This document shows positions 1-7,006 of a stretch of DNA of 11,328 nucleotides, piece after piece. Position numbers and translations under genes: made by a program. The notes below the pieces were generated by a model. The model was given only the letters and a program-made list of their open reading frames with translations, searched no databases and was not told the origin of the DNA. Position 1 is the stretch's first letter. The number at the start of each line of letters is the position of its first letter. The DNA comes from Bacteroidales bacterium UBA5287 (GTDB lineage Bacteria; Bacteroidota; Bacteroidia; Bacteroidales; Dysgonomonadaceae), in NCBI GenBank assembly GCA_002411345.1, contig DHSL01000036.1:1-11328 (forward strand). Direction: 5' to 3'.

Positions 1-328
1 TATATTCCAATTGTGGCACGATGTAGTTGTTCTTTGCCAGAATCCGAATGGCCATCAGTCGGTTAAACCAGGTATAGGCAGCTTCTTCCACCACCTGGTT
101 TATGCCTTTAACAGCCACCGCTTTTTTGAGCGCCAGCCATTTGGGGTACACCGTGGGGTCGTCGATCATTCTATCGCCAAAAAGCATGCCACCAAAGAGC
201 TGTTGAGGTTCAATGGCAAATTGATTGGCATCGGGATCATAGCCCCAGTAGATAAGCTGTTTACCTACTCCGGAAATAAGTATGTTGCGAGCCTGTTGAG
301 CAAAGCGTTTAAGTGCGGAAGTGTTCAT
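1..328 (-). CDS. pglX: BREX-1 adenine methyltransferase PglX (BrxX), N-terminal fragment
   Basis: This is the first 109 codons of PglX, the N6-adenine DNA methyltransferase of type 1 BREX, which marks host DNA at a non-palindromic site and is needed for phage exclusion. The gene runs off the left edge. Translation from the ATG at 328 begins MNTSALKRFAQQARNIL and continues through QQLFGGMLFGDRM and AAYTWFNRLMAIRIL (residues about 85-99), the conserved opening of the BREX-1 PglX family. The catalytic methyltransferase motifs lie outside the window. It follows brxC after 82 bases, in the same direction and in canonical order. That gap is longer than the others in the operon but shows no terminator with a T-run. 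Identification rests on the N-terminal pattern and on context. Whether the full gene is intact cannot be seen. Confidence 0.93.
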   Translation of the reverse strand, partial: MNTSALKRFAQQARNILISGVGKQLIYWGYDPDANQFAIEPQQLFGGMLFGDRMIDDPTVYPKWLALKKAVAVKGINQVVEEAAYTWFNRLMAIRILAKNNYIVPQLEY

Positions 329-410
329 TGTGATAAATTAAACTCGCTATCCACAACCCCTCTCCTGGTTAAAAAAGGAAATGGTGGAATTGAGCAGGTT
401 GTATTTCGAA

Positions 411-3400
411 TTATTGGATCAGAATTTTTTGGTTGTTATTGATCATCTCGAGCATTTTTTTGCGAATGTCGTCAATATAATCTTCCACTTCCGTTTCGGT
501 TGAAAGGATTTTTTGGGGTTTTGGAAGGACATAGTTGACGGGGGGTGAAGCAACCATATCAGGATCAGGAGTTGTCGGGACTCTGCCTTCAGCGATATCT
601 TCCCGGCGTTTCTGCTCCAGTTCCTTTTTCTTGCGCTCCTGTTCCACTCTATCGGCTTCCAACAGTATTTTTGAGCGTTCGTCGGATAAAAATCTATCAG
701 CCCGGGATAATGTAAGCTGCAGTGCCGTGATGGAATTTAAACCCTCAATCTGTTTTAATTTATACTCCCGATTGGCATATGTGGCCGGAGCTAAATTGTT
801 TTCATTGGCGAGCGTGTTCAACTGATCGAAAATTTGTTCGTATCGCGATCTGGTTTCCTCCTTGAGCGTTTTAATCTTTGATGTTACGGCATCTTTCAGC
901 TCTTTGTGTATTTTCTTGTATGTCCTGAAATCGTTTGATGGATCTTCGGAATGGAAAAACTCCTTGATCAGTTTCACCTTTTCCCTGTTTTCCTTGTCGA
1001 GCTGGTGGAAATTCTCTTCGTTATTTTCGCAGTATCGTTTTATTTCTTTGTAATCGGCAACAGAATGATCAGCGAAATCTTTGATATTCCGGCACCGGTC
1101 GATCAAGCTAGCCATGTCAGCGGCATCGTTATGCAGATTCTCAAACAACCTTTTCGGATCACGTATGGTCAGCAACTCAGCCAATTTATCGGTTACCTCA
1201 CCGAGTGATTTGACAAAAGGAAAGCTTTCATATGCATTCTTCACCTTTTGCCAATCATCTTTCGCCTTTTTGAGTCGCTCGAGCAAATTATCAAAAAGCA
1301 TGTTCCCATCACCCGTGGCAGGAATATGCTCGTTGAAAATTATCATCCAGGCCTGGATGGCATTGTTGATCAATTCCTGGGAAATACCTTCCACAGCAGT
1401 AATGCCTATGAGTGGTCGTTCTGCCGATATCAATCCCTTGTTCACAAAGTCAGTAAGCGGAAAACGGGGTTGGTTCCGGTAGGTAAACACCCGAAGTTTG
1501 CGTTTGAACAACTCAGTGAGAATATAAATAATGGTTACATCTTTCCAACCATAGGGAGCCGCTTTGAATTTATCAATCACATCGGATAACAATGCTTCGT
1601 TGCCGCTATAGGAGATGAAATCATTCACCCTATTCTCCGCATCGGTCATCTCATGAATCACGCTGTAATCGTTGGGATCAGCCATCCGAAATGCACGATG
1701 TTTCAACTCTTCCTGCGTAAGCGGCATCCCAAGAGTCAGTTTGGCATATTTGTACACGTTCTCGAGATGACGTTGCAATACATGGTGATACCTTTCTGCA
1801 CCATCACCATTAATTTCATTGGGTTCGATCACCGTATTTCCCGAAATAAAACGAGTTTCAGCAAATCTGTGTTGAATGACCGGTTTTATTTTATTTGCCA
1901 AAATATCGGCATTTCTGTTTTTGAAATTATCGATGGATTGCTTGCGCGCTTCAGTGGCATACTGCTGATTGCTTTTGATATACTTTTCGACCCGGCAATA
2001 CCACAAAAAGTCCTGTCTTAGATCAATATCTTCTTTGAACCATTCGTTCAAACAAAATATGACCGAATTGGAAGGATTATTCAGGCTTTTCATAGTGGCG
2101 TCCTGCTGGTCGGTGATTGCGAAAGAGACTGTGATATCACCGTTGTTGCCGAGATAATTTTTGCCATCGATATTGGCAATGACTTTAAAATCGTTCCCGG
2201 CAAAGCGCACTTTGTTATCGACTTTCAACCAACTGAAAAGAATAGCCCTCATTTCGTCGGCCATGAACTCGGTACCCGGGGTGGTATTTGCAATCACGGT
2301 CGATAATTCCACCTCGTCTTCGTTATAGAAATAGTAATTGTTGTTTTCTTCGCGTATGATATTGTTTTCGATTAACCGGCGCAGTACACTTTCAATGTTA
2401 TTCCGCAATTGAAGCTTGTTTTCATCAATCTGGGTCATCATCAGCAATGTGAGGTTGTCGAGCGAAGAACCAAAATTGAGCCGGTCACTCTCCATCAGGT
2501 TTGAAATCATGAATAACAGCTTCACAACCCGTTGTGCAAAAGGCTCACTTTTCACAAAACTCAGTTCCAAGGCGGGATTAATTGCTTTTGAACCTTTGTG
2601 TATCAGATTTTGCCGAAACATTTGATTGAAGAAAGCATCGAAAGGAATAAATGCGCCCAATTCGAGTTCACTATTCTGTTTAGCCGTTTCATGGGTTATT
2701 TTTAATACGGACCGTTCGTTGTCCTTTACCTCGGCAACAACATATTCGAGTTGTTGAAAAGCGTCGAAGACTTTCGAAATAAGTTTGAACTGATAGGGAA
2801 CAAAGGGATAGGAGAGCAGAAAGTCCTCCTCGTTTCTGTAGCTTTTGTAGAGTTCATGCCCCATGTTGAACTGGTTCAGGATGGCATCCTTGTTCTCGCG
2901 GAACAATTTTTTCAATTCAAGTTCAGCGGTGGGTTTCTTTTCCAGAATTCTTTTTTGGGTAATGTATGCCGGATCGGTGCTTTCCATGGAAACGCGCGTC
3001 TCGAAGCGACCCATGATTTTACCATACCGATCATCACCCGAGGTGATACCGGTGTCGGCAATAACCGAATCAATCGTTTGCTGGGCAGTACAGGTAACCC
3101 ATACCTGCCTGTTACAAGTCAGGCTCAGGTTTTCAATCACCGATTGCAAGTCGAGTAAAACTTCACTGTTTGTATTCACAAATTGAGAGACTTCATCGAC
3201 CAGGAAAACAAAGCGGTAATTTTCGTTTTTTAAGGCCAGAAAGTTTTTTACCTCATTCGCGAATTTACGTGTATCAATGTGGTAACTGTCGGGGTTTAGC
3301 AAAGTAGCCTTCAGCGCTTCGGTATCGAGAGCCGGCACACATTTTTTTGCCACTCTGAGGACGGTGTCGAGCTCGTTGCTTACGACATCGGCAGCATCAT

Positions 3401-4013
3401 TCTCCCACACGAATCCCTCCTCCTTTTCCAGCTTTTCCTTAAACTGTTCAAAGGCATTGTTGTTGTCGAGATATTTTTCAAAAAGCAGCGCCAATGGAAT
3501 GTTGTAGGCATTGTAACCACGACTGTGATTGAACATCTTGAAAAAAATGTTGGTGAATGTAGTATTGTCGCGGTTGGCTTTAGAGACATCCTGCGCATTA
3601 AAAAGCACATCATCAATCTCGGCCTTGTCGTACCATCTTTTCAATTCATTGATTTCAGCATTGTTCATTGTTATCCTGCTATCCGGGTGCGTAAAAAAAT
3701 TCCGTTCATTGATGGCCTGTATGAGACGACCGAAAGCTTTTTCTCTTGTAGCGGGATCAATACAATAGTGCACATATTTGAGAAAGTGAGATTTACCGGA
3801 ACCGTAATAACCATTGAGCCAAATACCCGTTTTACTTACCTTATCCTTGTCTTTGATGGCCAGCAGCACTTTATACAAGCTGTTGATAATTTCATCGGTA
3901 AACACATATTCATCAATTTCAATATCAATAGTGTCCTGTGTTCTGTCCTGAGCCACAACGGCCGGATTGATAATACGGTTAATCAGTTTCTTATAAATGT
4001 CAGCTAATCTCAT
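411..4013 (-). CDS. brxC: BREX system P-loop ATPase BrxC
   Basis: This is the large ATPase of the BREX complex, about 1200 aa, the usual length for BrxC of type 1 systems. Residues 68-75 form a Walker A loop (GYYGSGKS), preceded by KTGIWLNG. A Walker B strand FVFLVDE lies at 268-274, followed by a sensor-like VWVTCTAQQT at 304-313. The middle and C-terminal parts are mostly helical. Residues about 1114-1144 form a highly charged helix rich in Glu, Lys and Arg, followed by a Pro-rich linker and a final short helix. In known systems BrxC is essential for defence and acts with BrxB, PglX and PglZ; its exact ATP-driven step is not settled. It starts at the ATG at 4013, 26 bases after brxB ends, so it is almost certainly co-transcribed. 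No frameshift or internal stop is seen. Confidence 0.95.
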   Translation of the reverse strand: MRLADIYKKLINRIINPAVVAQDRTQDTIDIEIDEYVFTDEIINSLYKVLLAIKDKDKVSKTGIWLNGYYGSGKSHFLKYVHYCIDPATREKAFGRLIQAINERNFFTHPDSRITMNNAEINELKRWYDKAEIDDVLFNAQDVSKANRDNTTFTNIFFKMFNHSRGYNAYNIPLALLFEKYLDNNNAFEQFKEKLEKEEGFVWENDAADVVSNELDTVLRVAKKCVPALDTEALKATLLNPDSYHIDTRKFANEVKNFLALKNENYRFVFLVDEVSQFVNTNSEVLLDLQSVIENLSLTCNRQVWVTCTAQQTIDSVIADTGITSGDDRYGKIMGRFETRVSMESTDPAYITQKRILEKKPTAELELKKLFRENKDAILNQFNMGHELYKSYRNEEDFLLSYPFVPYQFKLISKVFDAFQQLEYVVAEVKDNERSVLKITHETAKQNSELELGAFIPFDAFFNQMFRQNLIHKGSKAINPALELSFVKSEPFAQRVVKLLFMISNLMESDRLNFGSSLDNLTLLMMTQIDENKLQLRNNIESVLRRLIENNIIREENNNYYFYNEDEVELSTVIANTTPGTEFMADEMRAILFSWLKVDNKVRFAGNDFKVIANIDGKNYLGNNGDITVSFAITDQQDATMKSLNNPSNSVIFCLNEWFKEDIDLRQDFLWYCRVEKYIKSNQQYATEARKQSIDNFKNRNADILANKIKPVIQHRFAETRFISGNTVIEPNEINGDGAERYHHVLQRHLENVYKYAKLTLGMPLTQEELKHRAFRMADPNDYSVIHEMTDAENRVNDFISYSGNEALLSDVIDKFKAAPYGWKDVTIIYILTELFKRKLRVFTYRNQPRFPLTDFVNKGLISAERPLIGITAVEGISQELINNAIQAWMIIFNEHIPATGDGNMLFDNLLERLKKAKDDWQKVKNAYESFPFVKSLGEVTDKLAELLTIRDPKRLFENLHNDAADMASLIDRCRNIKDFADHSVADYKEIKRYCENNEENFHQLDKENREKVKLIKEFFHSEDPSNDFRTYKKIHKELKDAVTSKIKTLKEETRSRYEQIFDQLNTLANENNLAPATYANREYKLKQIEGLNSITALQLTLSRADRFLSDERSKILLEADRVEQERKKKELEQKRREDIAEGRVPTTPDPDMVASPPVNYVLPKPQKILSTETEVEDYIDDIRKKMLEMINNNQKILIQ

Positions 4014-4039
4014 GATTCTGGTATTATAGCGTAATAAAA

Positions 4040-4648
4040 TTATTCGTTAATTAAATGTATGGAACGATAGGTATGCTGGTCTTTCATGATGCCAAAAAGG
4101 CTGAAACTATTTTTCTTTGCTTTCCCGGGATAGAAGACAATGATCTTGTATTCTTCCCCGTGATTGTAGCGTTCAAAATTAGACAAAAAGGTGTTTGTGC
4201 GCAGGTAAGGGTAAATCTGACCAAAGCCGTAGAGGTATACAAATGATTTTGTGAGTTCATTAGCTTTGTTCAAATGTTCCCTGATACGTTTATCGATCCA
4301 TGCATAAAAACCCTTATCCTCTGCATTCCGTATCAGCGTATCGTTAACTGACTTGGGATCATCCAATTCTTTCTTTTTCAGGTATTCGAACAAAGAAGGG
4401 TTTTTGCCAAATGGCTTGTTGTCAAGAAAGGCACAAAATTCGTCGAAGATATTGAGCGTGAGAATGTCTAAATTATTACTGGGTCTTTTCAATCTTGTTT
4501 TGAACGTTTCTATTTGCTTGCATATCTCATATTCTTCTTCGGCAGGATATTGAAAAATATACACATTATAAAACAAAGTGCCGGTGGAAGTATCCTGAAA
4601 GGATTTGTCTTCCATTTTGTGATACAATTGTTCAATTGTCATGTTCAT
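4040..4648 (-). CDS. brxB: BREX protein BrxB (DUF1788)
   Basis: BrxB is a small BREX component of the DUF1788 family, typically about 200 aa; this copy has 202 aa. The family pattern shows in VYLYGFGQIYPYLR (residues 137-150) followed by LSNFE, and in the C-terminal FYPGKAKKNSFSLFGI (172-187) with a final YRSIHLI. No catalytic motif is known for the family. In BREX it is required for defence and is thought to work with BrxC and PglZ. I chose the ATG at 4648 because it overlaps the brxA stop as ATGA, the classic arrangement for translational coupling. An upstream in-frame ATG at 4657 and a downstream one at 4642 are alternatives. It lies between brxA and brxC in the standard BREX-1 order. Confidence 0.93.
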   Translation of the reverse strand: MNMTIEQLYHKMEDKSFQDTSTGTLFYNVYIFQYPAEEEYEICKQIETFKTRLKRPSNNLDILTLNIFDEFCAFLDNKPFGKNPSLFEYLKKKELDDPKSVNDTLIRNAEDKGFYAWIDKRIREHLNKANELTKSFVYLYGFGQIYPYLRTNTFLSNFERYNHGEEYKIIVFYPGKAKKNSFSLFGIMKDQHTYRSIHLINE

Positions 4649-5274
4649 AGGGCACATTCAATTATTTGTTTTTTCATTTGAGCGTTAAGCAAACAGGCAT
4701 CCAAGAACCATGCTTCTTTAATTTTGACAAAATAGAAAAAAAAGTGCGGGTCAGCATTTACTGATTTTAACCGAAAACTTTTAGGATCTAACATGTCAAT
4801 ATCTTTCAGTATTCGCATATAAACAGAAATGACTTTTGCTTTGGTCAGATCCGACCAGTTATAGACTTTTTCATCCCTGCCTGCAATTTCATTGAGTTCC
4901 ATTTGATATAAATATGGCTCTACCAGGGGTGTTGAAGAATTCCACTGTTTAACGGTAACGTTGAAATGAAAATCGAACATTAATCTGTAAACCTTCAAAC
5001 ATTGGAAGAAAAGGAGTATTTTTTGTTCTTCTTCGTTGCGATTTATGTAGTAGTCCCAAAAGGAACTTTCCGTGTGATTAAAGCGTTTTACAATTTCCCT
5101 TACAGTTCTTTTTCGAGAACTTTCGGAATTGATTCTCAGTAAATCATTTTGCTGAATTTCCTTTTTTAGTAAGGCCTGGGAGTTCACAGTGCGCAGTAAG
5201 GGAAGAAGTGCATTTGTTTCTTTGTGAAACAGGCTTCCGGCTGAGAATGAGCCTGTGTATGGAGAATCGGCCAT
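4645..5274 (-). CDS. brxA: BREX protein BrxA (DUF1819)
   Basis: BrxA is the first gene of the BREX-1 operon and belongs to the DUF1819 family, small helical DNA-binding proteins of about 200 aa. This copy has 209 aa. The N-terminus YTGSFSAGSLFHKETNALL (residues 6-24) fits the family's opening pattern, a Tyr/Ser/Gly-rich stretch followed by a helix with a conserved Glu. A longer reading could begin at a TTG at 5310, but the added 12 residues do not fit the family, so the ATG at 5274 is preferred. The stop overlaps the brxB start by four bases. A weak promoter-like sequence lies about 50 bases upstream. BrxA helps defence in some systems and is dispensable in others. Base composition is slightly AT-richer than brxC. 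Confidence 0.9.
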   Translation of the reverse strand: MADSPYTGSFSAGSLFHKETNALLPLLRTVNSQALLKKEIQQNDLLRINSESSRKRTVREIVKRFNHTESSFWDYYINRNEEEQKILLFFQCLKVYRLMFDFHFNVTVKQWNSSTPLVEPYLYQMELNEIAGRDEKVYNWSDLTKAKVISVYMRILKDIDMLDPKSFRLKSVNADPHFFFYFVKIKEAWFLDACLLNAQMKKQIIECAL

Positions 5275-5326
5275 AGTTAAATTAAATTTGAATAAAGGAC
5301 ATACTGTCAAACAACTGAAAGTATCT

Positions 5327-5361
5327 TAAAGATAGCAAAGAAATAATAGATAAATGACAAC
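5327..5361 (-). promoter_or_regulatory. Weak candidate promoter for the BREX operon
   Basis: Read on the minus strand, GTTG (5358-5361) is followed after 23 bases by TATCTTTA (5327-5334). This resembles the Bacteroidota -33 TTG / -7 TAnnTTTG promoter, with one mismatch in the -7 element and spacing at the upper limit. It would give a leader of about 45-50 bases before the brxA ATG. Such matches arise by chance in AT-rich DNA, so confidence is low. Confidence 0.3.
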
Positions 5362-5589
5362 TTGTGACATTAATAGAGAAAAGATATTCCCCTATTCATG
5401 ACAAAATTATTGCTCTATCGATATCGTTTGCCTACCTCTTTCAAAAGTACGTAATTTAATCAATAATTAAAAGAAAGAGTGCAGAAAATTTCTTTTCGAA
5501 TCTCCTCCCACAAACTTTTAAGGGGGTTGAAAAGAAAAAATTACAAGAATCTTTTCCTGTAGTTTTCATTTACACAATTTTATGGACAG

Positions 5590-5606
5590 TGTCGAGACTC
5601 TCGACA
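5590..5606. repeat. Perfect 17-bp inverted repeat between BREX and the accessory block
   Basis: TGTCGAGA and TCTCGACA are exact inverted copies around one central C. The repeat lies 15 bases beyond the stop of the 5622-5957 gene. On the minus strand it is not followed by a T-run, so it is not a typical intrinsic terminator for that gene. On the plus strand a T-rich stretch (ACGTTTTGTTTT) follows, but there is no plus-strand gene to end. It could be an operator, a recombination site or a weak terminator. Confidence 0.6.
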
Positions 5607-5621
5607 ACGTTTTGTTTTCAA

Positions 5622-5957
5622 TCAGTCTTCATTATCTCCCTCACCCGACAATTTCTTCCAGACTGCACTCTTAAAATCCTTGTCTTTTTGTTCATCATTG
5701 TTCAAAGGACGTGGGACGAACAACTTGACCAACTCAATCTTTAGCTTTGCACGTTTGTCGTTTTCTGTAACTTTATCAATATCATCGAAAATTGTATTTA
5801 CGTAATTTACGTCTGATACTTTTTCCCAGATCATCTTGCGAACATCGTAGCTTATCTTGTTCTTTGATCCCTTTACCCGGCCATTAGGGTTGTTTGTGCG
5901 ACCTTTAGGAAGGCCTCTTCTTTTCGGTGTTGGCATATTTTCTTTATCCTTTTCCAT
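5622..5957 (-). CDS. Small AT-hook-like protein, phage terminase-small-subunit-like
   Basis: This 111-aa basic protein has two Gly/Arg/Lys DNA-binding-like patches, GLPKGR (residues 15-20) and GRVKGSKNK (26-34). A helical segment follows, ending in IELVKLFVPRP (74-84), then an acidic tail. This layout, a 'G-R-x-K-G-S-x-N-K' start, a helix and then 'KLL.YV.P+', is shared by many small Bacteroidota phage and island proteins encoded near terminase genes, and by the 6158-6499 gene of this window. Reading could begin at a TTG at 6011, but that codon lies inside the likely promoter. The ATG at 5957 is therefore preferred, giving a leader of about 20 bases. DNA binding is likely; a packaging role is inference. 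It is the last accessory gene before BREX. Confidence 0.75.
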   Translation of the reverse strand: MEKDKENMPTPKRRGLPKGRTNNPNGRVKGSKNKISYDVRKMIWEKVSDVNYVNTIFDDIDKVTENDKRAKLKIELVKLFVPRPLNNDEQKDKDFKSAVWKKLSGEGDNED

Positions 5958-5981
5958 AATCTGATCTATTTTGCAGATGAA

Positions 5982-6011
5982 CAAAGATTTACAAAAATAA
6001 TTAGATATCAA
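5982..6011 (-). promoter_or_regulatory. Candidate promoter of the 5622-5957 gene
   Basis: On the minus strand TTG (6009-6011) is followed after exactly 19 bases by AATCTTTG (5982-5989). This is one mismatch from the Bacteroidota -7 consensus TAnnTTTG, with ideal spacing. Transcription would start about 20 bases before the ATG at 5957, supporting that start over the upstream TTG. Confidence 0.5.
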
Positions 6012-6035
6012 TAAACCTTTGCACGAATTAAAATT

Positions 6036-6045
6036 TTAACCCATA
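6036..6045. promoter_or_regulatory. Copy 1 of a TTAACCCATA element upstream of an AT-hook gene
   Basis: TTAACCCATA followed by AGTT lies about 80 bases upstream of the 5957 start, just beyond its candidate promoter. The same 10 bases, also followed closely by GTT, occur upstream of the related gene starting at 6499. The shared position suggests a common regulator site, though AT-rich background weakens the case. Confidence 0.35.
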
Positions 6046-6157
6046 AGTTGCAGATCTGAATGATTATAGTGGACTGACCGTCCAGATCCTGAGTTTTGCA
6101 TTCAAATCAATAATAATAGCAGAAATTACTGATTTATGTCATTGATATCCAATATAA

Positions 6158-6499
6158 TCATTTTCCATCCGCATTATTATTAACAGCGTTATTCTCTTTC
6201 ATCATTTTCGATAAACGAGCTTCAAGAGAATTCTCAGGACCTGTCTCTGGTTTGAAGTCAACTGATCTCTTTTTTGGAATAACAAACTCCATTAACTTGA
6301 TAAAGGTGTTTACTTTTTGGTACGGATCTTCTATTTCCTCCCATGCCTGGACCGCAGCTGCAAACTTCTCATTGATGAACAAACGGATAGCATTTTCCAT
6401 ACCTACATTCTCCACCCGGGTCATCCTACCTTTTGTGGAAAACCCTTTTGGTCTACCAGCTTTAGTTGTATTGACTACATCATTGTCATTCTTTTTCAT
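6158..6499 (-). CDS. Small AT-hook protein, phage terminase-small-subunit-like
   Basis: This 113-aa protein carries an AT-hook core GRPKG at residues 15-19, then a helical domain (about 31-72) ending in IKLMEFVIPKKRSVDF (67-82). A Lys/Asn-rich tail follows. The order of an N-terminal GRPKG, a helix and 'KLxxFVIPKK' matches small Bacteroidota phage/island proteins encoded near terminase genes, and parallels the 5622-5957 product, so the two look like distant paralogues. The start is the ATG at 6499. A perfect -7 element lies about 25 bases upstream. The role may be DNA binding or packaging; only DNA binding is supported by the motif. I know of no direct link to BREX. Confidence 0.75.
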   Translation of the reverse strand: MKKNDNDVVNTTKAGRPKGFSTKGRMTRVENVGMENAIRLFINEKFAAAVQAWEEIEDPYQKVNTFIKLMEFVIPKKRSVDFKPETGPENSLEARLSKMMKENNAVNNNADGK

Positions 6500-6524
6500 C
6501 TTTTTTTTAAATTAATTAATGAGC

Positions 6525-6532
6525 CAAAATTA
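6525..6532 (-). promoter_or_regulatory. Candidate -7 element of the 6158-6499 gene
   Basis: On the minus strand TAATTTTG matches the Bacteroidota -7 consensus TAnnTTTG exactly and sits 25 bases before the ATG at 6499. No TTG is found at the expected -33 position, only a TGTTT-like sequence, so an activator may be needed or the match may be fortuitous. Confidence 0.4.
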
Positions 6533-6563
6533 AACAGTAACTTTTAGAGAAACATGCTAAATA

Positions 6564-6573
6564 TTAACCCATA
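6564..6573. promoter_or_regulatory. Copy 2 of the TTAACCCATA element
   Basis: This is the second copy of the shared 10-base element, about 65 bases upstream of the ATG at 6499 and next to the stop of the 6575-6838 gene. Together with the following GTTAA it also forms a short hairpin (TTAAC-ccata-GTTAA), which on its own is too weak to call a terminator. Confidence 0.35.
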
Positions 6574-6574
6574 G

Positions 6575-6838
6575 TTAAAATGGAGCCCTACTATCATGAA
6601 TTTCTACTTTAACTCCACAACAGCTGTATATAATATCATGATCAGTAAATTTCAATTGATTTCTGCATACATAAATTATTGCTTCAATCCTTTTTAGTTT
6701 CTCGTTTTCCTCATTGATAATCCTCAAAGGATTTTTACCCAACTTCATTGTCAAGTAATAATCATCGGTAAATTCTAGAGCTAGATTCAAATACTTTTCC
6801 AGTTGTTTTGCTACTAAATGTGAATTGTCATTTTTCAT
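6575..6838 (-). CDS. Small hypothetical protein (87 aa)
   Basis: I do not recognise this 87-aa protein. It appears mostly helical. Residues about 6-30 form an amphipathic stretch (LVAKQLEKYLNLALEF), and 43-60 are charged (NEENEKLKRIEAIIYV). The last third has a Cys pair (SCCGVKV) and no hydrophobic segment long enough for a membrane helix. The ATG at 6838 is the only good start. It lies between the replication operon and the two AT-hook genes, in the same direction, after a 168-base gap, so it may head its own transcript. Codon pattern and position support a real gene; function is unknown. Confidence 0.6.
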   Translation of the reverse strand: MKNDNSHLVAKQLEKYLNLALEFTDDYYLTMKLGKNPLRIINEENEKLKRIEAIIYVCRNQLKFTDHDIIYSCCGVKVEIHDSRAPF

Positions 6839-6913
6839 AATTCTTGTTTTTACAATATTAATATTCTGTTAGTTACATTTTTGCCTTTATCTTGCATTCT
6901 CTTGTTGTTCTAT

Positions 6914-6942
6914 TGAAAATGAAGACATGGGTATCATTTTCA
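6914..6942. repeat. Inverted repeat with 9-bp arms downstream of the primase gene
   Basis: TGAAAATGA (6914-6922) and TCATTTTCA (6934-6942) are perfect inverted copies separated by 11 bases. The repeat lies in the 168-base gap between the primase-like gene and the 87-aa gene. There is no T-run after it on the minus strand, so it is not a standard intrinsic terminator. Confidence 0.5.
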
Positions 6943-6951
6943 TATATTTCA

Positions 6952-6966
6952 TTCCACTTAGTGGAA
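6952..6966. repeat. Perfect 15-bp inverted repeat downstream of the primase gene
   Basis: TTCCACT and AGTGGAA are exact inverted copies around one T. It lies 41 bases after the stop of the primase-like gene and 10 bases from the neighbouring inverted repeat at 6914-6942. It resembles a dimeric protein-binding site more than a terminator, as the loop would be too tight and no T-run follows. Confidence 0.5.
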
Positions 6967-7006
6967 GTCATGTATTTGAGTTCAAAAATATTTATCAATC
7001 TATCTT

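Larger units (their letters stand above)
5275..5621. other. Intergenic region between the BREX operon and the accessory block
   Basis: This roughly 350-base AT-rich stretch holds no convincing gene on either strand. It contains a weak Bacteroidota-type promoter candidate for brxA near its left end and a perfect 17-bp inverted repeat at 5590-5606 near its right end. Many BREX operons have a transcriptional regulator (WYL/BrxR type) next to brxA. None is present here; the nearest upstream gene encodes an AT-hook-like protein. Confidence 0.6.

Noticed and set aside
11..442. Open frame of 143 codons on the plus strand
   Set aside because: It lies antisense to pglX and the end of brxC, whose minus-strand translation has clear BREX family sequence; it has no recognisable domain.
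2751..3158. Open frame of 135 codons on the plus strand
   Set aside because: It is antisense to the middle of brxC, which is intact; low-complexity shadow reading.
3525..4007. Open frame of 160 codons on the plus strand
   Set aside because: It is the antisense shadow of the conserved ATPase region of brxC and has no family features of its own.
5590..5606. Intrinsic terminator of the 5622-5957 gene
   Set aside because: The inverted repeat is not followed by a T-run on the minus strand, so I kept it as a repeat of unknown role.
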